DNA of 64,000 nt from contig CM068551.1 of assembly GCA_035048495.1 (NCBI GenBank), positions 18,912,248 through 18,976,247 of the forward strand. Direction: 5' to 3'. The translations under genes and the position numbers were made by a program. Below the pieces are notes generated by a model. The model was not told where the DNA came from. It saw nothing but the letters and a program-made list of their open reading frames with translations, and made no database searches. Shown here piece after piece: positions 1 to 12,117 of the stretch (position 1 is the first letter of the stretch; every line of letters begins with the position of its first letter). This DNA is from Euptelea pleiosperma (taxonomy: Eukaryota > Streptophyta > Magnoliopsida > Ranunculales > Eupteleaceae).

Positions 1-885
1 CCCATTAGAAGAAACACAAATGCTAAGAAAACTTCACTATCTACCATGAATGGGCACTTTAAATTTAAATACACTTTTTCCCTACTCAACAAATAAAATA
101 AAATACCTAGGTGCTTCATGTGTTCATCAAAATTCGAGTTGAATACCAGAATACCATCAAAGTAAACAACTATGAATTTACCAAGATAATTACATAGCAC
201 TTGAGTCATAAGGTGCATGAATGTGGATGGCACATTTGAGAGTTTGAAAGACATAACAAGACACTCGTGAAGCCCGTCTCGAGTTTTGAAGGCGGTCTTC
301 CACTCGTCCCTTGCCCGAGTGCGTATTTGGTGGTATCCACTTCGGAAGTCTAGTTTAGAGATCACTTCAGCACCTAACATGTCCTCCGAACATGGAATAG
401 CAAAGTGGTACTTAATCGTGATTTTAGTGATGGCCTATCATCACACACATTCTCCAACTCCCATCCTTATTTGGCATCAGCAATGGAGGACGGCAAATGG
501 TGACATGATTTCTTCGATAAGACCCTTATCTAAGAATGTTGCCACTTGTCATTGTAGCTTTGTATGCTATATACGACTCATGCGATAGAGGGAAGATTTG
601 GCAAACTCAATCAAGGAATCAAGTCAAAGTGATGATGTATCTCCACATAGGTGGTAATCCTTCGGATAATTCTTTTGGAATTAAATCTCGATATATCTCT
701 AGAGCCAGCCAAAGTGCATCTGAAATGGGGGTTACCTCCACCTTTATCAACCAATTCCACAAGGACTCCCATTTCTCTGCTAGCCGCCATAAAGCTCTGC
801 TTCTAAAATAGGACCTCACTTCCTTAGGTTGAGACTTAGGTAACGAATCCTTCATCGGTAGGAACGTCACATTTTCTCCCTCATA
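1..885 (-). pseudogene. gypsy reverse transcriptase fragment
   Basis: Minus-strand translation shows the RT core in pieces. First come ELSEGLPPMWRYII (about 640-690) and then [12 protein letters not shown] and [15 protein letters not shown] (about 260-345), normally seen in chromovirus-like RTs. These are followed by [11 protein letters not shown] (about 140-170) and HMKHL. The catalytic F/YxDD box reads YFDG (153-164), so the second catalytic Asp is Gly, which should abolish polymerase activity. Frames change several times and stops interrupt the palm. The fragment ends at the window edge, so connection, RNase H and integrase cannot be judged. Confidence 0.85.
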
Positions 886-2460
886 CTCAAAAGAATAAGT
901 GTTGCATCAACCTTGTGAACAATATCGTTGTCAAATTGGCACGGCCAACCCAATAAAATATGGCATGCATCCATCAGGATGACATCGCACACCAGTATCC
1001 TCGTATCGTTCAAATGGAAAAAGTGGCACAACAACGTTTAGTTACTGTTACCTTGCCACCTTTCTTAAACCATTGCATGTGATAGGGTCTTAGACGAACC
1101 TCTTCTTTGAGCTTCAATCTGTCCACCATCTCTTTCGCCATGATATCTTCACTAGAACCCCGTTGATGATCAACGTGCATAATTTTCCTCTCGAAGTGCA
1201 CTTTGTGTGGAAAATATTATGCCATAACCACCATTCCTCATCTATCACCTGGGGAGGAGACAATAATGCTCACCAAATAATAATTCTAAGAATCCCCTTC
1301 GTCAAACCCGAAACCTCTTTCTGCATTAGAATCATGCAAACCCTCATTATAGACATCACCATAATAATTAATGTCCTCGTCTTCAACTTCCTACTCTTCT
1401 TCCACCAATGTGACTTGCCTTCGCTTAGGACACAAATTAGACATGTGACCCTTTTCTCCAGATTTGCAACACACTAAGTCTGTGGAGGGGAGTGTAGCAA
1501 TGCCCCTCTATTAGCTCCATGTCCCATTTTTAATCCCTCTGCATTAAGATTCATATAGACCGATTTGGAGGAACTTCCTTGTGCTACATACCCAAAACCT
1601 GATTTCTTGGCAACTCTTGATTGGGTTTTAGGAGCCAAAGTGGATTTTGAGCTTGGAGTCGAAGTTCGTAAGACTATTGAACCTTAATTTCTTCAAAAAA
1701 AAACGAAATTCTTCCGTAACGCCCTGATCCTTCTATTGAATATTCTGACACTGTACAAATCTCGCAAGTAATTGAGCAGAATAAATTTTCTCCTTAACTC
1801 TCTTAACATCTTTGCCCATGTTAATTTTTCTCAAACCCTGACAACCAAGTTGGCTTGCAGTTCGTCCAACCAAATCAATGGATACTAGGAGAGTCTTGTG
1901 GCTATGAGTTTCTCATCTTGGGTCCTCCATTTCTCCATACTCGAACACCTTCTCAACTTTAGCAAGTCAATCAAGAAAGTCGTCTAGCCATGAAACTTCT
2001 ATGTCTACCTTAATAGAGTCTTTGCTTCGCACTAGTCCGTAAAGAAATTGCTCGTCATTGAATCCATGGTTCCATCCTCGAGCTAAATCCCGACTTCAGT
2101 TCTTGGGCATTTGGCATCATCCTTTAATCTCGCCAATCAGGGGAAATATCTAACTCCCACTCCTCTTTGGAATCTCCTCATCGGCTTCGTGTATCCATAC
2201 ATTCACGAGATGATCCACGTCCACCATGGTCTGTCAAGCCCCATGATAGTGCAAGGGTTGGTGTCGAAGTCCACCTCACCACTTGATTTCCCTTGTGATC
2301 CACTACTACTCCCCGATATCTCTATACATCACATGACATGTAAGTTGATTGTACCTTTCCATGAGATCAAGCAAGGCTTGCTCCATTCGATCCATCTTGG
2401 CTTCATCAACCGAATAAATGTTTCACATTGGGGGCATTGCAAATCCTCGGACCGATCACC
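886..2460 (-). pseudogene. gypsy gag and aspartic protease region, decayed
   Basis: The zinc knuckle reads CCKSGEKGHMSNLCPKRR on the minus strand at about 1424-1474, the usual nucleocapsid signature at the end of gag. Further along, at about 1010-1130, comes RPYHMQWFKKGGKVTVTKRC and then MDACHILLGWPCQFDND (about 900-985), both typical of the gypsy protease and its linker to RT. Upstream, 1480-2460 should be the gag capsid region, but only scattered short open stretches remain. Multiple frameshifts and stops make it a pseudogene. Confidence 0.75.
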
Positions 2461-2472
2461 ACCAAAGCTTGT

Positions 2473-2484
2473 GCTCTGATACCA
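2473..2484 (-). other. primer binding site for initiator tRNA-Met
   Basis: On the minus strand this reads TGGTATCAGAGC, the standard plant LTR-retrotransposon primer site. It lies 3 nt from the inner end of the LTR. It fixes the orientation of the gypsy element as minus. Confidence 0.9.
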
Positions 2485-2487
2485 ATT

Positions 2488-3159
2488 TGATGCAGGCTTA
2501 GGTGCAAAAACCCCAAGGTTACACCAAAAGCCAATGAATATCAATGAAGCAATCCAACTAACAATCCACGGCAAAAATGAGGAGAGTAAATCACTCTTCT
2601 AATAGGTGATTAAGGGAATTTTAGTAAAATCTATGCACAAGAAGTCCACCATACACAATAGGATCCTTCAAGAAAAGAGTTAAAGAAAATTCCCTAAATT
2701 CAACAATAATGAATTTCCACACATTTTGGCATCCTTTATACTTCTCTCTACTAAGCAAATCTCCTACTACAAAGCGACTACTAAAAATAACCAACCACAT
2801 AAAAGAAAATAACTAAATATAGGTCTTTGCAAAGAAAGTGATAAATAATTAAGGTCGACACATAACGTTATCACATGGGGTGAAAAACTCTTTCACCATG
2901 GGACAACGCTCTCTTTTCCCCCTTTTTATATATAAAAAAGAGAAGGTGGTGTATATGTGAGATATTTGATATTCGGCACAACGCACTCCCATAATAATTC
3001 TTGTCAATTCATCACCTTCACGATGGCGAGAATATCATTGCCAACACGCATCATAGAAAGCAAATCCAAGCAGCATTCCCATAAGATACGCATTCTAGAC
3101 AGACATTTTCTATTAACACGTTTTCTCATAACATGTTCATGGGAAAAAAACGTGCATCA
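2488..3159 (-). repeat. gypsy 5' LTR (672 bp)
   Basis: The LTR is bounded by TGATGCA at 2488 and TGCATCA ending at 3159, a perfect 7-bp terminal inverted repeat in the TG...CA form. A minus-strand TATA box (TATATATAAAAAGG) sits near 2918-2935, separating U3 (right) from R/U5 (left). The inner end abuts the primer site. No second LTR lies in the window. Confidence 0.8.
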
Positions 3160-3640
3160 AGACAAGTCCTAAAGTGCAATGCATTTACCACTTTTCGGTC
3201 CCACCATCTTATTCTTGGACAACTTTTATTTTTACTCCATCACTTAATAAAAACATCAAAAAAGATTAGTCTATATTGCATGGTCAAACTCTCCCCTAGA
3301 ATAAAATTTTAGTCTTTTTCCTATTAATGGTTCTTTCTAAAGAGGAAAAAGTCTTTCAAGATCTCATTTGGAAGTCACCAAATGATCATCTCTCATTTCA
3401 AAATACAAGTTTGCTACTTCCAAATGATCATCTCTCATTTCAAAATACAAGTTTGCTATTGCAAGATCATATGTCATCGCAAACTCAAGGATTACATCAT
3501 CCATGTTATTTCATTCTCCACACCCTTGTCATTCAAGTATTCTCACAGATATTGTAGACTTCCCATACACCCCTATAAATTCTCTCCAGCTGGAGCTTCT
3601 TGTATTAATCCCTCTATTGTTTATTCTCTCTTCACCTATG
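3160..3640. repeat. AT-rich spacer with a 42-bp tandem duplication
   Basis: A 42-bp unit beginning AAATGATCATCTCTC is present twice head to tail at about 3380-3463, with very few differences. The short ORFs here are by-products of the repeat. Nothing else is recognised in this stretch. Confidence 0.7.
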
Positions 3641-3830
3641 ATTTATCCTTTATATTTTTATTTGCTACTATCCTACCCCATTCCTAGCATTATCCTTCCC
3701 ACCTATCGAAGTTTGTAGCCATCAGCAATCCACTTAGCTTCTGCTTCTTTCCACCTTGTCTCCTTAAAACACACTACGTTTACTCTCCTTATTTTCCTTG
3801 CATCCATGAACTCCATGCTCTAACCTCGTC
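3640..3830 (-). pseudogene. RTE-type LINE endonuclease fragment
   Basis: Minus-strand translation gives MDARKIRRVNVVCFKETRW followed by KEAEAKWIADGYKL. This matches the apurinic-endonuclease start of plant RTE (BovB-like) LINEs, where a 'CLQETKW...DGYKL' pattern is usual; the E of the catalytic QET/KET box is present. The stretch after it is degraded by stops. Only this short part is seen, and no RT is nearby. Confidence 0.6.
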
Positions 3831-4640
3831 ATATAAAACTGCACCTATGACAAAATATCACACACCTAGTCAAATATATGGTGCTAGCTTCTGCAATGGA
3901 AGAACTCTTTCTAAATCCATCTTCTTATGCCCATCAAAATAGTCTCCTAAGGACTGAAGATATTAGCATGATTTCATTTCCAGGACTTGCATATCTGCCA
4001 TATTCTCATCAGCAATAGAGACCAACCAAATGAAAGCCAAGATCACTTGTCATCTTCATCATGGATAATCCGAGCCATATAAAAGTGGTCTAGATTGGCA
4101 TTACTCTAATCATCAAAACAAATCACCATATAATCCCTAAGGTCAGAAAACTGTAAAAGGAAAAACCATGCTTTGAAAGGTGACATGCATATTTGATGAG
4201 GTTGTTGGACATAGCAAGAACAAGGTGTAAGCCTCATGAAGGTGCAAGGCAGAAGTCAAAAAAAATTAATAAGGTAATCATTAGAATAATAGGAAAACGC
4301 TAAAAATTAATGAAAATTAAAAGATGGACAAAAATAAATAAAGAATAACAAAATTTAAAATAAAGCAATCGATCATGAAAACTACTTAAACATCTCTCAT
4401 GAATTAAGTATGACATTCTAAATTTTATCCAACAAACAATAAATACAAAAATTATGGCAATAAAAATACCAACTTATCAAGTATATAACTAAATAGCAAA
4501 CTAACATATACCAACTAAAAAGAACTAATTATCAAATCTAAATTCATAAGTACGAAAACAAACAAGTCAAGACCCCAAACTAAAATTAAAACCAAGTCCA
4601 AAGTCCTATGGCCAACTCCAACATCAAATCCTAAGTATAG
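3831..4640. other. no recognisable feature
   Basis: AT-rich sequence with poly-A-like runs at 4260-4400. I see no gene, terminal repeat or coding fragment here. It adjoins the truncated end of the copia element. Confidence 0.5.
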
Positions 4641-4708
4641 ATGATGGAAATTGATCTCAAAGGATCACAATCACTCAACAGTAGTTTGCTTCTCGAGCTC
4701 ATAAAGAG

Positions 4709-6066
4709 TCATCTTCTTATCCGTAGCCAATTTCTAGTCAAGAGAAGAGTAGGCTTGCGTAAGAGAAGTAGGAACAGAAACGGTAGACAAGGAGAGAGCA
4801 AAACTCTAAAAGGTAGGAGACACGCGATGAAGTAAAACAAAGTCAACAATGGGATGTTAGTGCACATGCGAGTACCTTTCCTTAAGGCGATCAATAAGTC
4901 GACAACAAAAATCAGAGAAGGAGCAGAAATAGGAACCTCAGGCGAAGACGATGATGGATCAGAGACTTGAGTAGCAGGAGGTAGACCCTGTCCATAAGGC
5001 ACAACTGCACGCGATTTGGTATACTCATAAACATTGATCAGAGCATATGTGAAAGCATCTGGGTAAATAACTGGTATAACATAAGTAGAGACCGCAGGAG
5101 GTAATGAACTGGTAAACTGTCCCTGACGAAGAGACACAAGATCTGAATCATAGGACTCAAAGAGAAAAAAAATGAGTAGACTAAAAAAAGGTGGCATGAG
5201 CACTGACATAATAACGACGAGACGCGGGACAATAACAACGATACCCTTTCTGAGTACGAGAATAGCCCAAAAAGATACACTTAACAGAGCGAGGAGAAAG
5301 CTTGTCATGACCAGAACCAAGCACACGAACAAATGACATAGCCAAATACTCGAGGAGGCACATTAAAAGGATTGACATTAGGATATAACAAGGAGAAAGG
5401 AGAACGACCATGTAGAACTGACAACGACATACGATTAATAAGGTGGTAGGCAGAGAGGACAGCATCACCCCAATAAGTCTTCGAGACATGCATATGAAGT
5501 ATAAGGGTACAAGCAACATCCAACAGATGACGGTGCTTATGCTCCACAACACCATTTTGTTGGGAGGTATGAGCACAAGAAGTCTGATGGATCATGCCTC
5601 GATCAGAACAAAGTTCTAGATAGATGCTTGCATGTATTCAAGAGCATTATCAGAACGAATTAGTTTAATAGGCTTGCCAAAAATGAACAGATATCTCATT
5701 ATAAAACACGGTAAAAACGCAGAGTAATTCAAAGTGATCTTTTAACAAAAATAACCATGTCATTCTAGAATAATCATCCACAAACATAACAAAATAATGA
5801 AAACCAGATAAACTTTTTATTCTTGAAGGACCCCAAATATAAGTATGGATTACATCAAAAGAAATAGACTTACGACGCGAAAAAGAACTACGGTGATGCT
5901 TGCCTAATTGACGACTCAACTTAGGTATCACATGGCGTAAATTAGACAACAAAGATGACCCAAACGAAAATGCCACTGAAGTGGCGACACAGTTGCACTC
6001 ATCGCAGATGCAGGTGCACCAAGATCCAGGTAATATCTTATGCCCCAAACCAATCACCTTCTTCAT
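4709..6066 (-). pseudogene. copia integrase and linker, broken
   Basis: From high to low coordinates, about 6066-5665 holds the GAG-pre-integrase remnant and the start of the integrase core: FDVIHTYIWGP, HYFVMFVDDYSRMTWLF. The usual SDVWGP is changed so that the first catalytic Asp position is Tyr. About 5595-5305 holds HTSQQNGVVEHKHRHLLD with the catalytic Glu neighbourhood, and 5330-5190 holds SGHDKLSPRSVKCIFLGYS, the conserved C-terminal block. The stretch 5330-4709 is a low-complexity linker. Several frame changes separate these parts. Confidence 0.82.
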
Positions 6067-6114
6067 CTTGAAATCCTGAAAAACTCAAGAAGTGGGAAAG
6101 AAGGTTACTGAGCA

Positions 6115-6423
6115 CTATAAAGATTTAGTGAGTTGACTAACAAATGACAAATTCAATGGAAAGTCAAGAACAAGCAAAGTGAAGGACAAAGAAACAGATG
6201 GAGTAGGGTTAATATCACATCTCCCCACAACTTTACAAGTGGACCCATCAGCTAAAACAATATGAGATCTAATGGACTGAAAATTAGAAAAAATGGAGGG
6301 TATACCAAACATATGAGTACTCGCCCCTGAATTGATGACCCGGGAAGGAGGCTTGGCGGCCAAACATGCAGAATTACTTGTATTAGCCATAGTGGTTGTA
6401 GGCTGTGAAGAACTGGCGATCAA
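6115..6423 (-). pseudogene. copia aspartic protease remnant with mutated active site
   Basis: The frame reads PPSRVINSGASTHMFG, where the family active-site box is D-S-G-A-S-x-H-M. The catalytic Asp is replaced by Asn (codon at 6331-6333, minus strand). The following IVLADGSTCKVVGRCDI block is normal for copia protease. The substitution, together with stops on either side, means no active protease. Confidence 0.8.
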
Positions 6424-6545
6424 CGAATTTAGCTTCGGAAAGAGCTAGCTAAGCTGAGCAGTATACTCAGAAGGAACAACACCAGTGGGTGCTAAGAGGG
6501 TGGGTCTGTAGGTGGCTGAGAAGACTCATCAGACGCCTGATTAGC

Positions 6546-7340
6546 TCAAGCGGGCTTCCCCCACTTATCCCAACAATACTGCTCTGTATGTCCAGAGTAG
6601 CCACAATACGTACACTTCATCTCACCACCCCGACCACTACCTCGACCACCACGAGTACCACGGCCTCTAAAACCACTACGTCCACTACCACAACGACTTC
6701 CATGACCACAAGAAGACTCAGAAATACTATAAACCAATGCGGAAGATTCCTTGAGAGAAGAAGTCACATTCCCAAGGGAGGGAAGCTGGAGACGAGAGAA
6801 GGCATTGGCTACAGTTGGAAAAGATTCACTAGCCAAAATATGTCCTTAATCAAACTGTACTCAAGATTCAAGTTAGAAAAGAACAAGGCAACCTAAAATT
6901 CTTCCCACTGTCGTTTTTGCTGCTACAAATCAGTGGTCAAAGGTTGATACTTCTGAAGTTCCTCTCACATACCTCAGAGTGAACTATAATACTCACTGAG
7001 AAATTTATCTCCCTGCTTCATAAACATAGACTCAAACAAGTCATAAATGCGGGAGACATTCCTCTCTTGAGAGTACATCTCTCGAACTGCAGCCCAGATT
7101 TGCTTGGCAGTATCAAGATAGATGACATTAAAAGAGACTAACAGCTCCATGTTGTTCCACAACCAAGTCATAACTAAGGAGTCTCATTTTGCTAATCTTC
7201 ATACTTCTTATCATCGATGATCTATCGATGGTGGATCTTCGATGAGAAACTTCGATTCTTTTTTGGCACACAAAGAAACTTTAATGGAGTGAGACCACGG
7301 AAGGTAATTGGTGCCATTCAACTTCATAGATGTCATCTAA
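6546..7340 (-). pseudogene. copia gag with CCHC zinc knuckle
   Basis: The gag start is visible as MTSMKLNGTNYLPWSHSIKV at about 7335-7280, the usual opening of copia gag. Two stops follow, and then TWLWNNMELLVSFNVIYLDT and AKQIWAAVREMYSQE (7171-6974). The zinc knuckle CTYCGYSGHTEQYC (about 6571-6612) is a perfect C-x2-C-x4-H-x4-C. A glycine/arginine-rich stretch precedes it. Stops between 6900 and 6970 and at 7200 break the frame. Confidence 0.82.
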
Positions 7341-7966
7341 GCACCAATACCATCCCACGCAGGAGACTTGCCATCAGCAGAAACACCTGAAGCACTCGAA
7401 CTGGCCATCTGAAAGATGTAAAAACCAACTTTTACACGGGATGTCAAAAATCCCAAACAAGAAGCAAACAATCCCTAAAATCAATTTAGGAAGGGCGGCA
7501 AAGGTAGGTAGACACACATGTTTGTGGTTTTTAAAAAATCAAAAACCCAACAGAGCTTCGAGAGAGATATGGTATAAAAAAGATCAACCTCTGCTCGAAG
7601 CATTAGAAATTCCCAAACTAGCTTCAAATAACTCCTAAAAACAAATTAGGAGGGGCAGCAAGGGTAGGAGAACACTCCACCTTTAAATCTTGGAGAAATA
7701 CAAAAACCCAAAATATCTTTCCCAACGAGCAAAAAACTGAAACCTACACCTTAGGGTTTCAAAACCACATACAGAAATTTCAAGACCTCCAGAAACACCA
7801 ACAACAACACTAAACAAACCCTAAATACACATCTAGGTGTAAACAAACAATTTCTAAAGTTTTGTTTGTACCAAAAACCTTAGAAACTTTATTCCCACTT
7901 GAAGAAGATGAAGGAAAATGAAGAACGGATGGGAAAGAAAGGACTAAGGTTCTTAGAATCAAATAT

Positions 7967-7978
7967 GCTCTGATATCA
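7967..7978 (-). other. copia primer binding site
   Basis: The minus strand reads TGATATCAGAGC, one base from the canonical tRNA-Met primer site, directly adjoining the LTR. Confidence 0.8.
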
Positions 7979-8201
7979 TGTTAGAAGTAAAGTCTTAGGG
8001 TTTGAGAGAAGAAAAACAAAAGTAAAGAGAGAGAGAGAGAGAGTCACAAACTAGAGTAGTTTGGCTTTCTCATTGTGATATATATACTAGTCATTTAAGT
8101 GATGTGGATCCACTTACATTAATAAAATTTATGGGCCCAACACTACATAAAGCCCAACTATGTAATATAAACATAAAGGAAATAAACTAAGAACTCTAAC
8201 A
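7979..8201 (-). repeat. copia 5' LTR (223 bp)
   Basis: Bounded by TGTTAG at 7979 and CTAACA ending at 8201, a perfect 6-bp terminal inverted repeat. It contains an AG microsatellite (about 8027-8042) and a TATATATA run near 8080. The primer site lies immediately inside it. No partner LTR is visible. Confidence 0.85.
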
Positions 8202-9296
8202 TGAGAAATCATTAGATTTTTTAAGATAAATGAAGGTCCCCTCAACTTTTTTAGAAGATCAAATCCATTACAATCAAATGGGCAAGGTATTGAAATTCAA
8301 TTGAGGTATATTTTATTCAGCTTGGAAATGGTAATATTTCGACTAGTGTGGAAATATTGCTTTTATCATGGAAATTATGGAAATAGTGTGGAAAGTTTTG
8401 TTGAAACATTAGGAAATGATAAAAGAAGCAAGAAAACACACTAATAAGCCAGCAAACTAAATTCATCAACCATATGGAGTGTGTAAATGAAGATCAGTAG
8501 GATTTTGTAACACACTGGCTCAGGTTTCTAAGGGCCTGACAGCAAAAAACCAACTAATGAAAACTATATAAACAAACATGAAAACTATATAAACAAACAT
8601 GGCACGTTTGAGGTTTTCTTCCATATCGAACAAGTACCAACACAGATCGACACATCCAGGCATGCACAGTGGTATCATCCTTTATTATAAAGATTTATAT
8701 TTCAAGAATAAAGATTTCTTAAGGATGGTTGATGTGTTCCATCTTCTATTTTAACAACTTTGTTAAGTTATGAAACACAGCTATAGTTGTTTAATAGTCT
8801 TCCATCTTATAAATCTACTTATTATTGAATAGCTCCATTGTGTATTATATTATTGAATAGGTCCATGGTGTATGAAAATGGTTTCTTTTACTTATCTTAT
8901 ATTTCTTTCCTTATAAATAATAATAATAATAAAATTGTTTAAATATAACTAAAATATTACATTACAATAATTTTTTATGGACGTGTCGGCGTTTCAGGCT
9001 TCTTAAAGGCAATATGTAAGACACCTCATATCTATATTAGACACCAAGATAAGACAAGTGTCTTTCATTGTTACATAGCATGAAAATGGTCATAATCGTG
9101 TCATTTGAATCATATAAAAGCAAAAATAAAGCTTACATATGACTTAAGGAGGTCATAACCTAACACATAGACTAGAATACATCATATATGTATGCATTTG
9201 TTGCATTAAGAATTTTGTTATTTTTTTTAATATTTTAAAATTATTTGTGCATTAAGAAAATAAATTTAAATAGAAAATTAATCCTTAAGCCAATAC
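8202..9296. other. AT-rich intergenic stretch, one short tandem repeat
   Basis: A 21-bp unit (ATGAAAACTATATAAACAAAC) occurs twice at about 8558-8600. No gene, RNA or terminal repeat is recognised elsewhere in this stretch. Confidence 0.5.
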
Positions 9297-9430
9297 TTTA
9301 CCACCGATGACAACCACTAGCGATTGTGAACACCATCGATCTTCTTCTTCTTCTTTTGTTGTTTATATGTAAGCCAATACTTTACTATACCACCGACGAC
9401 AACCACTAGCGATCGCCATCAATCTTCCAC
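9297..9430. repeat. imperfect tandem duplication next to the hAT-like element
   Basis: A segment starting AAGCCAATACTTTAC and running through ACAACCACTAGCGAT occurs twice, at about 9292 and 9371. The hAT-like element that follows is inserted at the end of the second unit, whose sequence resumes at 10262 (TCTTCCACTAGCGATTGTG). Confidence 0.6.
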
Positions 9431-10261
9431 CATGGTTTTAAAATTCGCCGAATTTTGAACCAACGAATTAAATTGTACATGCAGTAAAAAAATTACAAAA
9501 CTTTGCTTAATTCGACAAAATTCGGCTAATTTCTCGAAGTTAAGCTTTTTTTTCAGTACAAAAATTCGCCGAAGTAATTTGCCGATTTAGAGAAGTTTGG
9601 AGAATTTTTGCCAAAACGTTTGTAAAACACACTGATTTTTAAGGATTTGATAAAACATGCATGATAAAACACTTATAACTCACTATATCCTAAAAACAAC
9701 CATTTAGAGGAACCTAAGCAAGATTATTATCGTTTCACACATATTGACACAAGTATCAAAAGTATTGAGATTCTTTTTTTAAGCAAGTACTAAAATACTA
9801 AGTCATAAACTCATAAGTGGTACAACACAAATTTTTGCAATTTTTGTACTAAAAAGGCTAAATTCCAAGAAATTAGCCGAACATGATAAAACAAGTATAA
9901 TAAAACACACTGATGTTTAAGGATATGATAAAATAAGCATGATAAAACACTTATTATAACTCATCTTAAAAAAAATCCAAATACTTTAGATACTTGCATC
10001 AATATGAGAAACGATATTAATCTTGCTTAGATTGCTCCAAATGATTTTTTATGATATAATGAGTTATATGTGTTTTATCATGCTTGTTTTATCATATCCT
10101 TAAAAATCAGTATGTTTTACCAACGTTTTAGCAAAAATTCTCCAAACTTCTCTAAGTTAACGAAGTTTTACAAAAATTCTCTAAATCGAATTAACTTCCC
10201 CGAATTAATTCCGAATTTTAACTGACTGAAGTTCAAGGCAAAGTCGAAGTTTAGAACCTTG
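9431..10261. mobile_element. hAT-like non-autonomous element, 831 bp, long inverted repeats
   Basis: The ends are CATGGTTTTAAAATTCG at the left and, complemented, CAAGGTTCTAAACTTCG at the right. They are flanked by identical 8-bp duplications TCTTCCAC (9423-9430 and 10262-10269). The arms are long: the left-hand AAAACACACTGATTTTTAAG block (about 9624) is mirrored near 10100. The element is rich in AATTCG and GCCGAA motifs and has no coding capacity. An 8-bp duplication and a CA-G-G type end are what hAT elements make; the assignment to hAT is by inference. Confidence 0.8.
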
Positions 10262-10802
10262 TCTTCCACTAGCGATTGTGAACACCTTCTTGCTTGCTTG
10301 CTTTCTTCTTCGTCTTTCTTTCTTTCTTCTTTGAAAACTTATGGTCGAAGGATTTCCATAATCAAAAGATTTTGATTAAAATAACAGTTTGGGAAGGGGT
10401 TTTGATTAATCAAAAAGAAGAATCTACTCCAACCAATATGCCCTTAGGCACGGACATATATATGCAGTTTTTGTACTAGAAATTGAAAACTTGCAGTTGA
10501 AATTTACTGTTCATCAAGTTATATCATGAATGAACAGTAAATTTTGGTTAAAAAATAACATTTTGACATTGTATCTACCATTCTTGTCAGTACCCTAGTT
10601 GCCAAGTTCGCGAATTATACATTTTCGATGCAAAAACGTTTTTAACGGCCAAACAATTCAATAATTCGAATTTATTCGCGACTTATGTAAGGCTAATGAA
10701 TAAAACACGATTAAGTCGTTTTTACGTTTTATTCGGCCCGTTAATTCGGTAGTCTACAAAAAAAAATTAAAAAGTGAAAAACTAAAAACTAAAAAGCCCT
10801 AA

Positions 10803-12117
10803 TTGCTCTCTTCGTCCCGACTCTACCCTACCCAACCCCACCCCACCGTCCCCACTCTTCAATCTCTCCTCTCTCTTCCCCCATCGTCTCTAACTCCACC
10901 GGCAACCCCCTACGGCCCAACTTGGTTCACCACCCCGCCGGTTGGTGCACACCACGACCACTGGGTCCCTCGTTGCAACACACCAGTTCGCCTGATGTTG
11001 TGTGTCCAAAACTTCAGCGTGGTCGGTGGTCCACTTGCTACCGCTGCAAGCCTGCAACAAAGCATTGGCTCCACAGTTCACACCTCCACCTACTGCTAAA
11101 AGGTACACTCTCTCTCTCTCTCTCTCTCTCCTAGACTGTAGAGCTTTGCAATAAACAATATTCTCTTTTTATTTCTGAAGCTACATATCTAGAATGCATA
11201 CATTTAATGGCTCATGTCACGTTTGGACAGCTGCAACTCTGTTTGACATGGTCAGGAAGCATAGTAACTTAGCCCTATTGACACATACTCATGCATCATG
11301 AAAAAGGTTGACAGTTGACACTAAGTGTTTATCTTCCAATTGGTTTAACTTGAGGCAATTTTATTTTTCCTAAGAAAAGATTCTTGATTGATGTGGTTGA
11401 TTGCTAAGCAAAAAGGAATTGGGAGCATCAATGCTCAACCAACCACTCTCTTTTTTTACCCTGGGAATTTTCTCAATTTCTTCTAAATTTTTGAGGGCTT
11501 ATTCCCTTCCACAATGGGTTGCTTCTTCCATTGATGGATAATGCTGCAAGCTAGGTTTGAGTCCAGACTAGAGGGATAATGGCATGCTCCCTGTTATAGT
11601 GTATTTGCATCTATGGGAGCATTACGATTTAGCTGTAGATTGCCCCTTCTTGAATTCATGTTTGCTCTATAGCTGTGGTTTTACATGGTCATGGTTTCTA
11701 AATATCAATATATTTATTTTTAAAGGATAAAGTTTAGTTTGATTTTGTTACTAAGAAAGTGCAATGACATATATAACTTCTGTTTTAAGTTTTACCTTAA
11801 CTGGTGTTTTGAAATTCCATATCAATCTTTAACTTCTACTCCCAATTTTTTCGTTAATGTTTTCCACAGTTATTGTTGCTTTTCTTAATTTGTTTATTGC
11901 TTTTCTCTTTCGAGATATTTTCATGCTTTTATATGAAAATATGAATAATGTGTATTACTTAATCTTTTTTTTTCAAACTTTTGGGCTTTCTTATTTTAAT
12001 TCATAATGGTGATTTTGTGGCAGCAAACTACTGATTCAAGATTTTGCTTTAATATTTTTTTTAATATGGTGCAATGAATATAGAATTGGTGTATTACATG
12101 TAGGATAAAAATTTAGA
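10803..12117 (+). promoter_or_regulatory. 5' non-coding region of the hAT transposase gene
   Basis: Contains a C-rich stretch at 10830-11100 whose short ORFs look incidental and a CT microsatellite (about 11108-11131). AT-rich, intron-like sequence follows up to TGTAGGATAAAA at 12100. Such a layout fits a leader with a 5'-UTR intron, but no splice pair can be fixed by eye. Confidence 0.35.

Larger units (their letters stand above)
1..3159 (-). mobile_element. Ty3/gypsy LTR retrotransposon, 5' part, decayed, runs off the left edge
   Basis: Read on the minus strand the order is LTR, tRNA-Met primer site, gag with a zinc knuckle, protease region, then reverse transcriptase up to position 1. The rest of pol and the 3' LTR lie outside the window. 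Coding frames are broken by many stops and frameshifts, so this copy is dead. The gag-PR-RT order and the RT motif [12 protein letters not shown] are diagnostic of Ty3/gypsy. The five bases after the LTR (AGACA, 3160-3164) are the candidate target duplication; its partner is off-window. Confidence 0.88.
4641..8201 (-). mobile_element. Ty1/copia retrotransposon, 5' half only
   Basis: On the minus strand the order is 5' LTR (8201-7979), primer site, gag, zinc knuckle, protease, integrase and the post-integrase linker, ending near 4641-4709. The integrase-before-RT order is diagnostic of copia. Reverse transcriptase, RNase H and the 3' LTR are missing, so the copy is truncated. Frames are interrupted throughout. 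The five bases outside the LTR are TGAGA (8202-8206). Confidence 0.88.

Noticed and set aside
10803..11134. Pro-rich overlapping frames in a C-rich stretch
   Set aside because: Frames on both strands are by-products of the C-rich leader of the hAT element; no domain is present.
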